DNA of 64,000 nt from Rhynochetos jubatus (Eukaryota > Chordata > Aves > Eurypygiformes > Rhynochetidae). The notes under the pieces were generated by a model that ran no database searches, was not told the DNA's origin, and worked only from the letters and a program-made list of their open reading frames with translations. The DNA lies in NCBI GenBank assembly GCA_027574665.1, contig CM050648.1, positions 50,081,200-50,145,199 of the forward strand, read 5' to 3'. Position 1 is the stretch's first letter; the number at the start of each line of letters is the position of its first letter. The translations under genes were made by a program, and so were the position numbers. Positions 1 through 12,599 of this stretch are shown here, piece after piece.

Positions 1-1349
1 GCTCAGAGCCTACAGCGTGGGTTTCTTCATTATGGTTTCTGCTCTCTTGATCATCTACCTTTCCAGAGTGAAAAAAGGGCTTTTGCTGTCTTCTGTCTCA
101 ATGATTTTCATAAACTTCCCAGCTTTCCAGGCTTGCTCTGGAATGTCACGCCTTTTGCAGCACTGTTACTCTGATGATGTGGTGCATCATCTCCCTGGTT
201 ATCATCTGTCCAGTGTACTTTTTTTAGTGTCCAGTATTTAAGGAAGAGGAGCAGAAACATCCAACCATGCTATTCTGCACAGAAAATAGGCTTTGATTTT
301 TTTTTTCTACAGGGAAATTTAAATGCCACAAGTGGTTTCAGTGTGAGCCAATCTTTTTAAAGACTACTTCATTGAGGATGTTTCTAGTCTGCTAAACTTC
401 CTTCTTTCCCGTTTAGGTCTCGAAGTTCTGTCATGGAGGATGTCCTCAGTTGCATTTTTGTCTTGTGTTCCCCCCCATGTAGTCTTTCCTTACTCTACCC
501 TTTGCTGTCTCTCTTTATCCTTGTCTTTGCAAGTTCCCGGTGCCACCCACTGTGTGTCAAAACAATCGTATCTTTCAAGTGGGTCTCCTTCTTACAAATC
601 CCTCCCTCTTTTCTAGCTTTGATCTTCCCGTTCTCCTCAACATGGCCCTCAGTGAAATCCTTACTTGTTCATCTGATTCAGAGAGTAAGCTCCTCGGTAC
701 AGAGAAGTTGGTACTGAAGGACTGGTAAAACACAAGCCATCAGTAATCATGAGGTGGCTGGCTTTTGATTTCCACTGCCACTGGGCAGAAACAAGAGTTA
801 GCAAGTGAATAGTTGTTCCCTTTACACGTATCTGGCCATAAAGAATGTATCAGGCACTAAGCATAACAGAGTGCAGGCCCTGAGCAGCGTTATCACAGGT
901 CCCCAATAAGCTCAGTGCTTGTAGATTTTGTGATAGAATCCAACAATCTGTAGCCATTTATCACAAATTACTTTGCCGGTGCTGCAAATATCGTGAAAAG
1001 CTCGAGCAAGGCAACATTTCATGTCAAACCCACCTCTTTCTTCCATTGCTCCAGTCGTTCCATAGCGCACAAAGAACTGCCGACAGCTCTCTTCTCTGCA
1101 CCCATAAATAACAGAAATTGCCTTATTTTTATAAATTTGGAATTAAGGTGAGCTGTTGTGTCGCAGTTTCCCCGAAAGTGACTTTTAGTCCACCTGAATC
1201 TCTCGTTTAATGGCCCTACAACTTGCCTAAAACGTTGCCACTTTTCAAGGCTCTCTTCAAGAAAGTAGGTGGCGTGAGGAAGCCCCACCCCGCCGAAATG
1301 GGATTAAGAACAAAGTGGGTTAAATGACAGAGCGCTGACACAGGTTCAT
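1..1349. other. Intronic DNA, no gene recognised
   Basis: This lies inside the long + strand intron that ends at 49346. I recognise no exon, RNA gene or repeat family in 1-1018. From 1019 to 1288 the minus strand is open for 89 codons next to the DIRS-like fossil. The stretch SLEKWQRFRQVVGPLN there could be a decayed continuation toward its RNase H region, but the resemblance is weak. Confidence 0.6.
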
Positions 1350-2313
1350 TTAGTTACCATCACAAGATCTGGCCACAAATATATTGCGCATTACTCTACT
1401 GTGGGTTATCATGGCTCTGACCCCTCTCGGGAGATCCCCATGCCACCACTGTATTAACGACTGCATCTGCTTCAGAATAACCTTATTAGCTTGCCACAGC
1501 TGAGCCAGTAATCTCATAGGATTTTTGTCCCGGTCCCTTGCGGGGTGTGATTCTCTTCTCCTTGAATCCAGTTTGATGCCCAAAATTTAATAAGTTTCCT
1601 GGACCCTCTGCTCTCCCTCCCCCTCCCCCTTTTATCATCTGCTGTAGGGACCATGAAATCCCTGGTAACCTCCCCAAATGCCATCAATAACTCCTGAAAT
1701 GCCATGATGTTTGGTGCTTCCTTAGACAAAAAGCTATGTTAATTAGGTAGGAGGATTTTTTCGTCCCTCTTTTTAATCCAGATTTTTTGCCTGCGCATCC
1801 ACTGTGGGGATGTACCGAGCACCTCAAGTAACTGGTGCAAAGCTACAGAACCCATATGTGTACCTTTATCTATGTAAATGTTGCCCTGGAGTCTGAAACC
1901 TTTAAGTGGCAAGTGAAATCTATCATGGTGTTCTGGTAACATGCGAGCAGCTCTGTGTGTGACAGGGGAAGGGGGGTTGGGGGGGAGCGGTGGTATGGGT
2001 TTGTGCGTGTGTCTCTTTCTCTCTACTTCCCATATGACTGAACCCTCAGTCTGCTATTCCTTGTAATCTGCATCACTTGATCGAGAGGCACAAACGATAC
2101 TGAACACAGCAAGGTGTCTATATAATCATTAACTCTCTCGCCCTCTGGATAGGACAAATGATATACAAGCCTAAACTCGCCAGGGGTCTTCTTTGGGACT
2201 GTGTCCTGGGGGAATCTTCTCCTATGAGTTAATGGAGTATTCCTAAATGGGCTGTCTGCTTTCCTTCTGTGTGCCAGTTCTTTCCCAACTTTCCTTTCAC
2301 AACCTCTGGCATC
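1350..2313 (-). mobile_element. Decayed DIRS-like retrotransposon reverse transcriptase (multi-frame relic)
   Basis: Read on the minus strand from 2313 downward, pieces of one reverse transcriptase appear in the correct order in different frames. (1) 2313-2065 has KVGKELAHRRKADSPF, then PKKTPGEFRLVYHLSYPEG, then VNDYIDTLLCSVSF, matching the front of the DIRS-family RT (KELALGRI..PF, VPKK..G.FRLIHHLSYP, S.ND.I...LCSV). (2) 1942-1790 has GFRLQGNIYIDKGTHMGS and ends TSPQWMRR, the DIRS block around the Tyr-Asp-Lys...MG motif. (3) 1729-1640 has MAFGEVTRDFMVPTADD, the block normally preceding KTEGP. (4) 1583-1360 has GIKLDSRRRESHPARD and QANKVILKQMQSLI, the FLGI.LDS and KVTLK.LQSLIG blocks. The polymerase YxDD box between (2) and (3) is not recognisable, and a G-rich insertion near 1965-1990 separates (1) from (2). 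It is clearly dead. I see no tyrosine recombinase, terminal repeats or methyltransferase. The match rests on motif memory, not alignment. Confidence 0.8.
1965..1985 (+). other. Potential G-quadruplex tract
   Basis: Three G-runs of 4, 6 and 7 bases lie within 21 bases, separated by AA and TT. The longest run can be split, giving four G3 tracts with loops of 1-2 bases. It sits in the gap that interrupts the DIRS-like RT and is followed by GT/CT-rich low-complexity sequence to about 2030. On the sense strand of the host gene it would be in the pre-mRNA. Confidence 0.5.
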
Positions 2314-2784
2314 AAAAGCAAAGATATCGCATTCATAGCATGTGCTTTTTTTCAAGACCCATGCAAGGAATAGCAAAGCCATTAACAAACCCTGTGAATA
2401 GAAAAATCTGCTGTAACATGATCTGCAGTAGGCAAACATTTAACCACAACAGTGTTTAGATTGTCCTTGCCAGGATGGAATAAACGCGTTTTATTTCTCT
2501 GTTGAACAATCCTTGACTACTTTCTCTTTCCTTCTCTCTCTTTTTTGTTTTATTTTTACTGTGTTGGCCTGTTTCTGGTAGTTTACCCCACAATACTGTG
2601 TGTTACGCTTGTTTTAACTGCACAGCTGCCTTCCCACCCGCACTGACACTTGCATACTCGACTTCCAGCCTGTAACATACGCAGTTTTTGAGGCTGATGT
2701 TAGGAGGAGAACCTGACAAGTCCGTGGGTAAAACAGAAAGGGCACGGGGCGGGGAGTTTGGAGCTGTTCCTAGCCTGCTACCTG
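2314..2784. other. Intronic DNA, no gene recognised
   Basis: The minus-strand frame of the DIRS fossil stays open to 2439, but the residues above 2313 match nothing I know. The rest is AT-rich with T-rich runs around 2520-2560. Confidence 0.5.
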
Positions 2785-2930
2785 CTTTGTTACCTTGGAT
2801 GAGTTACGGTACCCCTGTGGTTGTAGTTCCCTCTCTGCGAAATGATTACTGTGATATTTAAATTCTGTTTGTAAGGAGCTTTGAGATGTGCAGCTGAAAA
2901 CACTGTCTGAATGCTGCTGAAATTGAACTG
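2785..2930 (+). repeat. MIR/CORE-SINE-like fossil
   Basis: The order of segments matches the tRNA-derived MIR type: a piece like 'cctgctttgttacc-ttggatgag', a piece like 'agttccctctctgcgaaatg', and a tail 'ttgtaaggagctttgagatg' that resembles the conserved 3' end (tgtaaagcgctttgagat...) followed by a decayed 'gaatgctgctg'. Divergence is high, as expected for pre-amniote copies. The assignment is from pattern recognition only. Confidence 0.55.
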
Positions 2931-5900
2931 GCCTATTTGGCTCCCTGACTAGCCTAAGCTGTTCGGATCATGGCTCTCAACTATTACAGCACCTTGTTCT
3001 GCCCCATCTCCCTGATGAGTGCTCACCGTCATTCCAGGGCTTCTCTTCTCAAAAGCACCAAGTAAAACACTTGAACGGTGTCTATAGAGAGTGGTGCTGC
3101 TTCCCTGCCATCACCACTTCAGTTACGTTCCTCTTATGTTTAGAACCCCCTTCTGTCTCAAATTCCTGTTTGGCAGGCTCGGCATGAAATACGTTTCACC
3201 AGCAATGTGTGCCAGATATCTTCCTTTGCTACAGCTGTCAGGTGGACATTTAATAAGGATGGGAGAACCCAAAATGTCGTCTTGAACCTCATAAACTGTG
3301 TTTAAGCTAAGCCATAAGGTACTGTGTTTGGTTCTGGAGAAAACAGTGTTTTGGCAATCGAGCAGGAAAGCAGTACAATGAATGAAATACATTTATTTCC
3401 TGGTTATGATCATGAAATACACCTTTCCCCATCACTGGAATATTTCTGTCTCTCAATAATATTCATCCTCTCTCTTTTCTCTGACTACCCTATCTGCCTC
3501 TTGTCGCTCTTTGATTTTCTTGACCACCTTGTTCAGAATTTCTGTACTGCTTGCTTGCTTTTTGTTTGCTTGCTTGCTTTTTCTCACTGGTACAGACACA
3601 GAGTTTACAGGTATTGCTCTAGCTTGTTTTCCCATTCTGTTTTTCCTGTCATTTCTTTTGTATTGTTTCAATGCTTTCCCTTTTGTTTGTCTCTCATTAT
3701 TCTTCCTTTTCTCATCAATTTTCTCTGCCAGTTTTTCCCTTTGCATATTTTCTCCTCTGGTGATCCCATCTTCTTTCCCCAAAATAACCAACCTCTTCCT
3801 TTTATTTTTGTCTACCTTTCATTCTCTTGATTACTCTTTCCAGAGGTTGATGAATCTAGCTTGCTCTTGAAATATTTAAATATTTAATAACAGGATGACA
3901 GCTATTCCCAAGATACTTGTGTCAGCGGACAGACAAGAACCCCCTACCCTTCCAGTCTCCCAGCAGGCCTTTTATGCACTAACATATACCCAGGAAACAG
4001 GATTGCTGAGGGGAAGGAAAGGTTGCAGTTGAAATTAAGTCCCCTTGAGCCATCTCTAATTCCTAGTCGGCTGAATGAAAATATTCAGACATGTAATTCC
4101 TTCAGCGCCTTTGTTGCAGGTGGTAGCAGAGGCTCTTCCTTTGTGCCTAAGTGCCTCTTTTCTCTTCATGACTGATCTGGCCCTGTTACTAGCACACATG
4201 AGAGAGAGCTGAGGTTATTCTGTGCTTTATTCCCTTGAGTTCCTGGACCTCACCTAATAATGGACATAGCAGGGACCTCGCTGAAAGTGACCTTCTCCCC
4301 AGCCTCTGCCTGACGAGACCCTCAAACTTTCCCCTAAGTAGTAATTGTACTACTCTTCCCTTGCTACACACCTTCTGACTGTCAACTTTGGATCGAGCTT
4401 TGGCATCTTGCTTTAACCCTACTGTGTTGTTTCCTCACTAAACTGACACCGGTGGAATTACAACCTTCTCTGTCTTGTATTTATCCACATTTATTCCCCT
4501 TCTTTCATGGGGAAGTTTGTCTTACATTGTTTCTTACATTCAACGGACTGAATCAGAGAACGTATCGTAGCAAAAGATAGATGCTCGGACTTTTGTCTTA
4601 GGCAGTTTTTCTTCCTCTTCCCATCAGCAGATCCTTTTTCCTATGTAGTTCATGTAATCCCCGGAGCCGTTTGAAGCCTCCTGTAATAATCTCACTGGTA
4701 TTTCTCCACACTTGTAGCTGTATTTCCTCTATTCTTTTGTTTTCCCATAGCCGATGACAGGAGAGGGAGGGACATTTTCAATAAAACACTTATACCCATC
4801 ACTAACTCACAGCTCAACCCAACTGATGAAAGGTCCCCTTTGAACTAACTGCCAGACAAGTCTTTCTCTTCAGCCCAGGACAAGAGGGATGCCCAGGAGT
4901 TGTATCTAAGATGGCAAAAAGTGTCAAAATGGCAGCTGCTGAAAGAAGGCAAGTCCCTGCTCTCCAGAGTTATTTCCACATCTCCAGTCACATATTTATG
5001 CATGCAGTTCTCTATCACCAGTACTCCTGCCCCGCTTTTGTCTCTTCTGGACTCCTGACTGTCCTTCTTTTTCCTTTTTTGATGGCTTCATCTTTCCAAA
5101 TTAGACTATGCACAGACCTTACCAATGTTCCGAGATGAAGAGCAGAAATCCATTCACCCTTTCCTCCCCATTTCACCTTTTTTTTCTTCACAGTCCACCT
5201 TTTGTACGTGCTGTTTGTCAAATGGCTGACTTGTAAATTCCCTTCCCTGCCCTCCAAAAAGCCCCCAGCTCCCAGACAAACAAACTCAAACACATGGGTT
5301 AGTGGAGAAAATGCATAATAGTTCCTATGAATTTTTCAAAAAGATACGTAATTGCATCTCGTAGCGTGTTTCAGTCCTTGAAGAGAGGGAGTAGGAAAAG
5401 TATTTTGAGACTTTGGAATTTTCTGAAACTGCCTGCTCTAAAATGAAATGAAGGTCGTGGAAGCTGAGCGTAGGCTGCACATGCATGGTCAGGACAAAGA
5501 ACCAGGTGTGGCAAAGCAGCGTTTGCACTAGGCTTTCCTTTTCATTCGGTGTGTTAAACTCCTTCAGCCCCACATTCTGTTCCGTTGCTTCAGCTAATGA
5601 TTCTTGCCCGACTCCTTTAATTGGAAGGTGGATGTCCCCTCCTGTACGCCCCACACAACATGTCAAGTTAAACACAAGTCACCTCCATTAGTGCCAGTGG
5701 GTGGGGGGAAGCACAAAGGAAAAATATAACAACAATTCTGCTCAAGCCTTTGAAGTGTTAGACGATCAATCTGTCTGCTTGAGTCTGATTCCGAATCCCT
5801 CTTTAAAATGCATCAAATGTTTGAGCCTGAAGTTCCGTCCTGACAGCATCTGTGAGTCTCTGTGGAGACATCTGCTCCACAGTTTCACAGACGCTCTCTG

Positions 5901-8900
5901 TGTTCACATGAGAAGGGTTTGATCCAAAGGCCTAGCCGGAGTGAGACCGTGCGGAGTTGAACTAGACAGACAGTTTTAGCAGGGTCCTGTGGAGTCTCAG
6001 TAGCAAAGACCCTGTGGAGCTGGAGTACGTGTTCTGTAGCAAGGGCCAGAGGTTTTTATTCTGCCTTTCAACCAGACTGTTCTCCACCAAAACCAAAATA
6101 AGCTACAGGGACATTTGCTGGGGAGAGGGGAAGCAGAGTGCCATAGCTTCTTGGATGCTTTTTAATGGCAGTTGTACACCCTGTCAGCAATAATGATTAA
6201 AATGACACTCCGAGTGTTTGTTATTGGAGACCTAGGAGTGTTTGTGTTTCCTCAGAGTAAGAATGGCAAGTAATTCGGAAGGGTTAGAAGAATGCTTTCC
6301 TTCCACTGTGGCTGTGTGGTTGCTACACTGTTCTTGGCTGTTAGCTCACAATTAATGTGAGAAGTAAAACTGAATTGCTTTTTCATCTTGTTCAAGCTTA
6401 CATACCATAGAGTTCAGTACTCAACGGCCAGGAATTGCCTTTTACAATGCTGTATGTATGTAGCTCCCTTAAAAAAGAGACTGTAAAAGTTCTTGTTATG
6501 ACTTAGCACCATATAGATTTTCCAATAGCTTTCCTGGACAGTCTGCAGTGTCAGTAGCTTTTCCATCACAATGGTCCCAGAGACCATTTTAGACGAGTAG
6601 TACGCTCTAGCTGTGGGTTTTAGCAACAGCTTCGGTAATTGTACTGTTTTCACAAACTCCAGCAGCGCATTAAAAGTAGGCTGGGGCCATCTTTAAGGGT
6701 TATGAAATAATCTGAATTCGCTCCTTGTGAAATTAAGTCTGGAGTAGTTCAGACCTATGGGTGGAACTGTAAGCAGTCTTCTGAGATGGCAGCTTGCTTT
6801 ATAGGGCAACCTTCTATTTACTGCATCACACAGCAAGATAATGATTTGCTGATCTGTCATTAGTGCTATCATTTTAAAAAAAAAAAACCAAACCTCTTCT
6901 GTGTTTTCATTGCCTTAGGAATCATGGTTCGCAAACCCGACAAACCAGTGGCATTAAACCGTTAGCAGTAAACAAGACGCAACTTTTTATGGATCGTGTA
7001 TCTGAAAGAACGTTTGTTGACCAAATTCGTAACTCTTTTACCTGTTCATTTTAACATGTGTTAGGATCTGAAGTCAGTTGGTGAATTGGTGAACTACGTC
7101 TTCATTGGATGCTTATTCAATAGGTAGCAAACTCAGGAAAAGAGTTTTGCTGTGATGGCCACAGCTATAATCCACAGGAGGTGGGACATTTGGTAGCCTC
7201 CACATTCTTCCGTCTACACCTGCAAATCGCTGGCTAGTCTCTGCTCTGTCAGAAAATAGGGGTAGTAGGGTGTCTTCTAAAATTAGGATCAAGGGAAACA
7301 GCAATCAATCAAAATCAAATACATAAAATCTGTGGTAGGAATAGGTCTCTAAAAATGGGGAGAGTTTTCATTTTTATTTTCAGAAGGCAGGCAGTTTAAC
7401 AATGTTTCCCCCCCAGTTTTTGCAGCACAGTTGCAGGTACAGCTGCCGGGTTTTTGGTCCTATGCTGCCCGTGTCCAAACTTTTCCCCACAGTACACTGG
7501 CTGCTGCCTTCTTATTTTGCGCGCTAACCGGCAAAATGGTTGGTGGAGTCCTTCAAACCCCAGGCTCGTGGTGCGCTAAAAATGACGCCTTAGGCTGATG
7601 AGCTGGTATTTTCCATAGCCTGCTCCTATGTCTGTGCTCCAAACCACAGACATATTCAGGAGATCAGCTCTTGGTGAACACTGACATAGAAAGCAGAGGT
7701 CTTCCTAACTCTCAAACACAGCAACACAAAGCATCGTATTTGAGGGGAGAAGCAATCCTTTCTGTAGGGTTAATTTGGAAGCTCTTCATCTTAAGGATGC
7801 TTCCTCTTCCTAAACATGCCCTTCCGTTAGGTACGGGCAGCAGCAGTCAGTTCTGCATAGCCAGTCTCCTCCCCCCAACAGCTACAAACCGCAAACAAAA
7901 GCAAAGTTTTTTGAAGCCCCGATTTCCTACGAGACTTAACTGTTCGCAGATCCTAGCAGAAGTTTTGGCACATCCTGAGCCCCAGTCGGGATGACTGGAG
8001 TCAAGCAGATTGCAGGTTTGAAGGAATACATCGCCTCCTCCAAAAGGCACACCGTTGGGAGGGCTGACAGCCCTCAGTTTGCTGCCAAAGCGAGGGCTCC
8101 GCGAGCCCCTCTAACGGCCATTCTTCTGGTCAACACGGATGGCAGATTTTCATCTGATTTTCTTTTTTTTTTTTCCCTGACACACAGAAATGTCTACTTA
8201 ATCCATTTGGGAGATGGATATAATCCATAGAACTCAGTGCACATAAGCCAGATGGCAGATCTGAGTAAGTTGTGACCAAAAACTTTTGAACTTTAGCCCA
8301 GTTCCACACCAGTGGAATATGTGTCCCCAGTGAACCTGGTATCTCTGCTCGTTCAGCATAGCTAAGAAGGGCACAAATAAGTCCTGTGCAAATAATTATG
8401 TTGGATCAGTTTATGCCTAACATTTATATATACCCGCCTAATTGAATTGAGTGTCTAATCCCAGGGTTCATTATCTATTTCCCTATCTAAGTTTTTTTTT
8501 TTCCTTTTTATGTTTAGCACCCAGCTGTCCCCTCCTCCAAATAGTCAACTATTGCCCCGTAAAAGACTTCACATGAGTCTCCCAGACCTGTATCATGGCG
8601 TAGCAATTTTCTCAGCGAGGGAGCTGGGCCTGTCCCTGATGCTGGATGAAAGTAGTTAGGAGGAAAACCGCATGAAAGTGTGAAAGATGGAACACGTTCT
8701 CGAAGCCCTCCTTGACAGTTCTGCCGGAGAGAGTTTAGCGTGATACTCAGTCAGGACATGGCATTGCTGCCTTTTGTAGTAATCAGAATAAAGCAATAAA
8801 AAGATCAGTTAAAATGCTTGCTGGAAGTTATTGATAGAAAAATTCTTTCTGCACGAAAGATTATAAACAGAGCTTTATCTGAGGATGGATTTGTTTTAAT

Positions 8901-11900
8901 TTGGCATTGATGTATTTGATACCTGGTAGGATCAAAGAAAACAGAATCAAAGAGCGAAATACAAGCAGAACTGCTTCTCTGAATATTGGCCTCTTTTATA
9001 GATATAAAATCTCAGGACTAGAGTGCTCAAATTTATTTGTACTGATGTTTGTTTAAAGATCAATATTAAATAAATTGGTCTGGAAGCTATAGTCATAAAG
9101 CAGCTGTCGGACTAATGTAATCCCACAATGCTATTTTGTCTACTGCATGAAACCTGGTTAGCTGTGTACTTCTAACAACATGTGGATATCTGGTGAAAAA
9201 GAAAATAGCTGAACTGGATTCGGTGTACTTGGATTAACTACGTATACATCCATATGTTTGAAAATTCAACTTGCTGATGAGATTGTAAATTAAGGCTAAC
9301 TTGTATATTTTCAGGGTAAATTCCAACTCCAACTTAAATAGTTGCTGAAATAATTTTATGCCGTTCATGTTGAAAGTAGCGAGGGGAGATATAATTGTAA
9401 ATCTGCCTGGTTTGGCTTTGGGTGTGTAATAAATCTCCAGTGTCTAAATACATACAGTTGATGTGTTTGATAGTAAACACAGAGTTCTTAGCGGCCATTC
9501 TTCTGTGATTGTGTTGACAATTTGCAGGGATTTTCTCTGTGATTTCCCTCAATGAAAACAAGAAGAAAGGAAATATTTCAAAATGTAGGGCTGCTTTGCA
9601 TTATGAGAGTCACATGAAGGACCTCTGACAAGCCTAAGGTTTTTGTGTGTTTGAGAGGCTGTCAAAAACGCTCTGAGCCAAAAATGGGATTTGTTTGTAC
9701 AATGTAAACCAGTTTATCTAAAGGTCTGAGGGACACCTGAAAGCTTTGGATAAGCAGTTTTGGATGAAGCTGGCGGCTTTTTTAGAAGGGCCTGCCCTTC
9801 AGGTTCCTCACACCGGTCAGGGCTGGAAAGACAACCGGTGCCTCTTCACCACGCTGAGATTCTGGGAGCCTGTAACGTGGCCCTGTTGATTTTTCACACA
9901 AAAGCTCCCCACATTCCAGCACACTGAGTTTCAGAGGTCAGTCAGCTAGAAGCACCCCAACTTCTTTTCCCATTTAGCACCCAGCTGTCCCAGTACGGCC
10001 TTGTAAAGTGTCCTACTCTCAAGAGCCAGCATCAGCCTCACCCGCTGGGCCTGCTCCTTAGCCCAGGGCCGGTGACGCGTGGATGTGGGGAGCGGAGGTC
10101 TGCCTTTCCCCCACAGCACGCACCTTTCCAATCCATCCACCTTACCTGAATTTTTAACGCCGTTTCCATGAGTAGAGCTGAAGAGCTGACATTGTAAGTA
10201 ATAATAAGTGTCTTCTCCAGTGCGTATTCAAGGGGGAACTGCCGGTATCCTGAAAGTTTCAACACCCTTATCTCAGCCGCGTCGTGAGTGTATGGATGTG
10301 TCATCTCAGCGTTTCAGTGTTAACAATTGGATGACTTCTGTGTCGGGATCACAATGTTCGCCCTCCCGCACCACAAACCCGGCTGTATGTATGCACTCTA
10401 ATCCAGCACTGCCAGCTGCCTAGACACGCGTGTGCGTGCAGACACTAGGATTCGCTGGAACGAATGTCCGTAGGTGTAAAAAAGGACCTTTGTTCGGAGA
10501 CACACCCTGAGGCACATTTGCAATCGGAAAACCCATTTGTATTTAATTGTAAAACAAGATGTGGTGTGAATAAAATTATTTTCCAGCAACTGCAGCATAT
10601 TTAAATCTTCCTGCCTCCTGAAGGGATTCTTACAGTAATTCCCACTGGGCAGGAGACTGTTGCTCATAGCTTTGGGAAAGCTGACCAACCCATCCTTACT
10701 GTTTTTTCTCCTCTTCCCTACTGATTCCTCTGTCTTCTTGGGTGGATCGCTTAATTGCTAGTAATTGCAGTTGATCACAACATGAAAATGGGGACAGTGG
10801 TACCTTCCCTAGCTATGTAAAGCATTTTGGGAATTCTTGTGTGAATATGGCTTTTCCAGGTTGTTTTGTGTGATCACGATGAAAAATACTATTGCACTGA
10901 AAATATGAGGAGAGGGCAGAATATCCAGGCATGTCTGAGCAGGGGAAAACATGCATAAAGAGGAGCCCCAGGTGACAGTACAGCCACCTGCAGCCCTGTA
11001 CCAGGCATGCTCTGAAACAGCAGAATCCTGTCGCTGTCGCTTTAACACTGTGATTTGCAGATGTCCAGCTGTATTCTACAATTTATACATTGCTTACCTA
11101 GCAGTGCCTACGTATCTGTAACCATATATCTAAGATAGCAGAACCTTTTGTTTCTTGTCCTTTTCAGAGATGAATTTTAGTGCAGTACAAATGGGACGTT
11201 CCCCCAGTGCAGGTCTCCCCTTTGGAAATTGAGGAAGGATGCTAGGTTTATAACCTGGGTCATAATCAAACAAGGGCATAACATGGGGAATAGGGGAAAT
11301 TGGAGGTAGAGAAGACAATCTTTCGTTTTCATGAAATAAATTCTGTAATGTAATTTAACTGCAGGTTCTGCAGCAAGGAACAAAATCCATTTTCCAACTA
11401 TTTAGGACTTTTAGTCTTCAGAAGCCTCAGCCATGGAAATGAGGGAACCTGTTTACTAACCTAGTGTGATGCTGCCACTCTGGCATGTTTTAAATGCTGT
11501 GAAATGAGAATAGATAGTCTATGCATTTGTAGATATATGACTGCATACTCTATGCATAGTTCCAATTTTTGTAACAAAGACATAAAACTTAAAGCAGAAA
11601 TGTGGCTGATTGTGCTGAATTATTACTCCAAGATAGATTCATCAAATCTCCCAGCTGTATAAGACAGGGCTTACTAATGAAGTTCCCTATCAAAAAGAAA
11701 AGCCTAATTTTGATTTGGCTTAGGTAATGAACTTCTTTTTCCTGGTGTGATTATCTGCATGGGGTGGCTAAAAGAGTAGCAAGAGAGAGTGCGCTCACAG
11801 AAGCATTATGCAAAATGTCTTTTGTCTCTTTTTGCTGGGATATATTAAATTTTCAATGTAGTCTATGTAATATAAAATTATGATAATGACTTTTGGCCCA

Positions 11901-12599
11901 CTGTGAAGGCAGCTTGCTGGTCCTGAGCATGTGTGTCTGGCTTGAGCACTAGGATACACTGTGGGAGTTGCCTTTTCTATTAACAAACCTCTAGATACCT
12001 AATGATGAATTTTCTTTCACCAAATGTTCTCCTTTTGTCTAAAATACAAGCATTTTCTAAATTGCTTTTGAGAAAAACAAGAGAGGCAGAGAGGTCTATG
12101 GCACTGACAAGGGATATTGAAACAAAGCAAGGAATTCAGTTAGCATCATTCTTGTAATTATAAGCCAACCAAAAGGAAGTTTCATGTAATAGTGAAAATA
12201 TTTACCACCTTATTGAAATAAATGATGGCATTACATTAGTGAAGGAACAAATCGAGCAATTTGCTCATAAAATGTCAGTGCAAGTTCAGTAGCATGAAAC
12301 TTGACAGTTGAATTTATTGCACGTAATTGTAGCAACTTTCGCTACCCATAGTCTCTTCAGTAATTGTGAAGTCTTTCTCCTCTTCCACCCTTTTTTACCA
12401 TTCCTCATCAAAAAAAGGCCAAGCAATGAAAAAGGTCTCATAAGTGGTTTTTTTAATTTTTATTTATTAAACAAGGCATGAAGTGAAAAATGAATATATT
12501 TTAAATAGGAGGATCATTTTAGAAACTGAGTATAGTTCATAGTCATCTTGGAAAATCCTTTTCTATGTGAAAAAATAACCTACAATTTCTGTGGGTTTC
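2931..12599. other. Long intronic stretch with short tracts only
   Basis: No exon, RNA gene or recognisable transposon was found. Visible local structure includes a (GCTT)-type run at 3546-3585 inside a T/C-rich stretch (3440-3850), a 16-bp AT palindrome at 3870-3885, homopolymer A at 6875-6886, homopolymer T at 8162-8174 and 8492-8503, and an 8-bp inverted pair CTATGCAT/ATGCATAG near 11519 and 11553. T-rich plus-strand frames in 3324-3870 are low-complexity artefacts. Confidence 0.6.

Noticed and set aside
3324-3870. Hydrophobic Leu/Phe-rich frames resembling membrane protein
   Set aside because: T/C-rich low-complexity sequence always translates to Phe/Leu/Ser; no conserved motif or gene structure.
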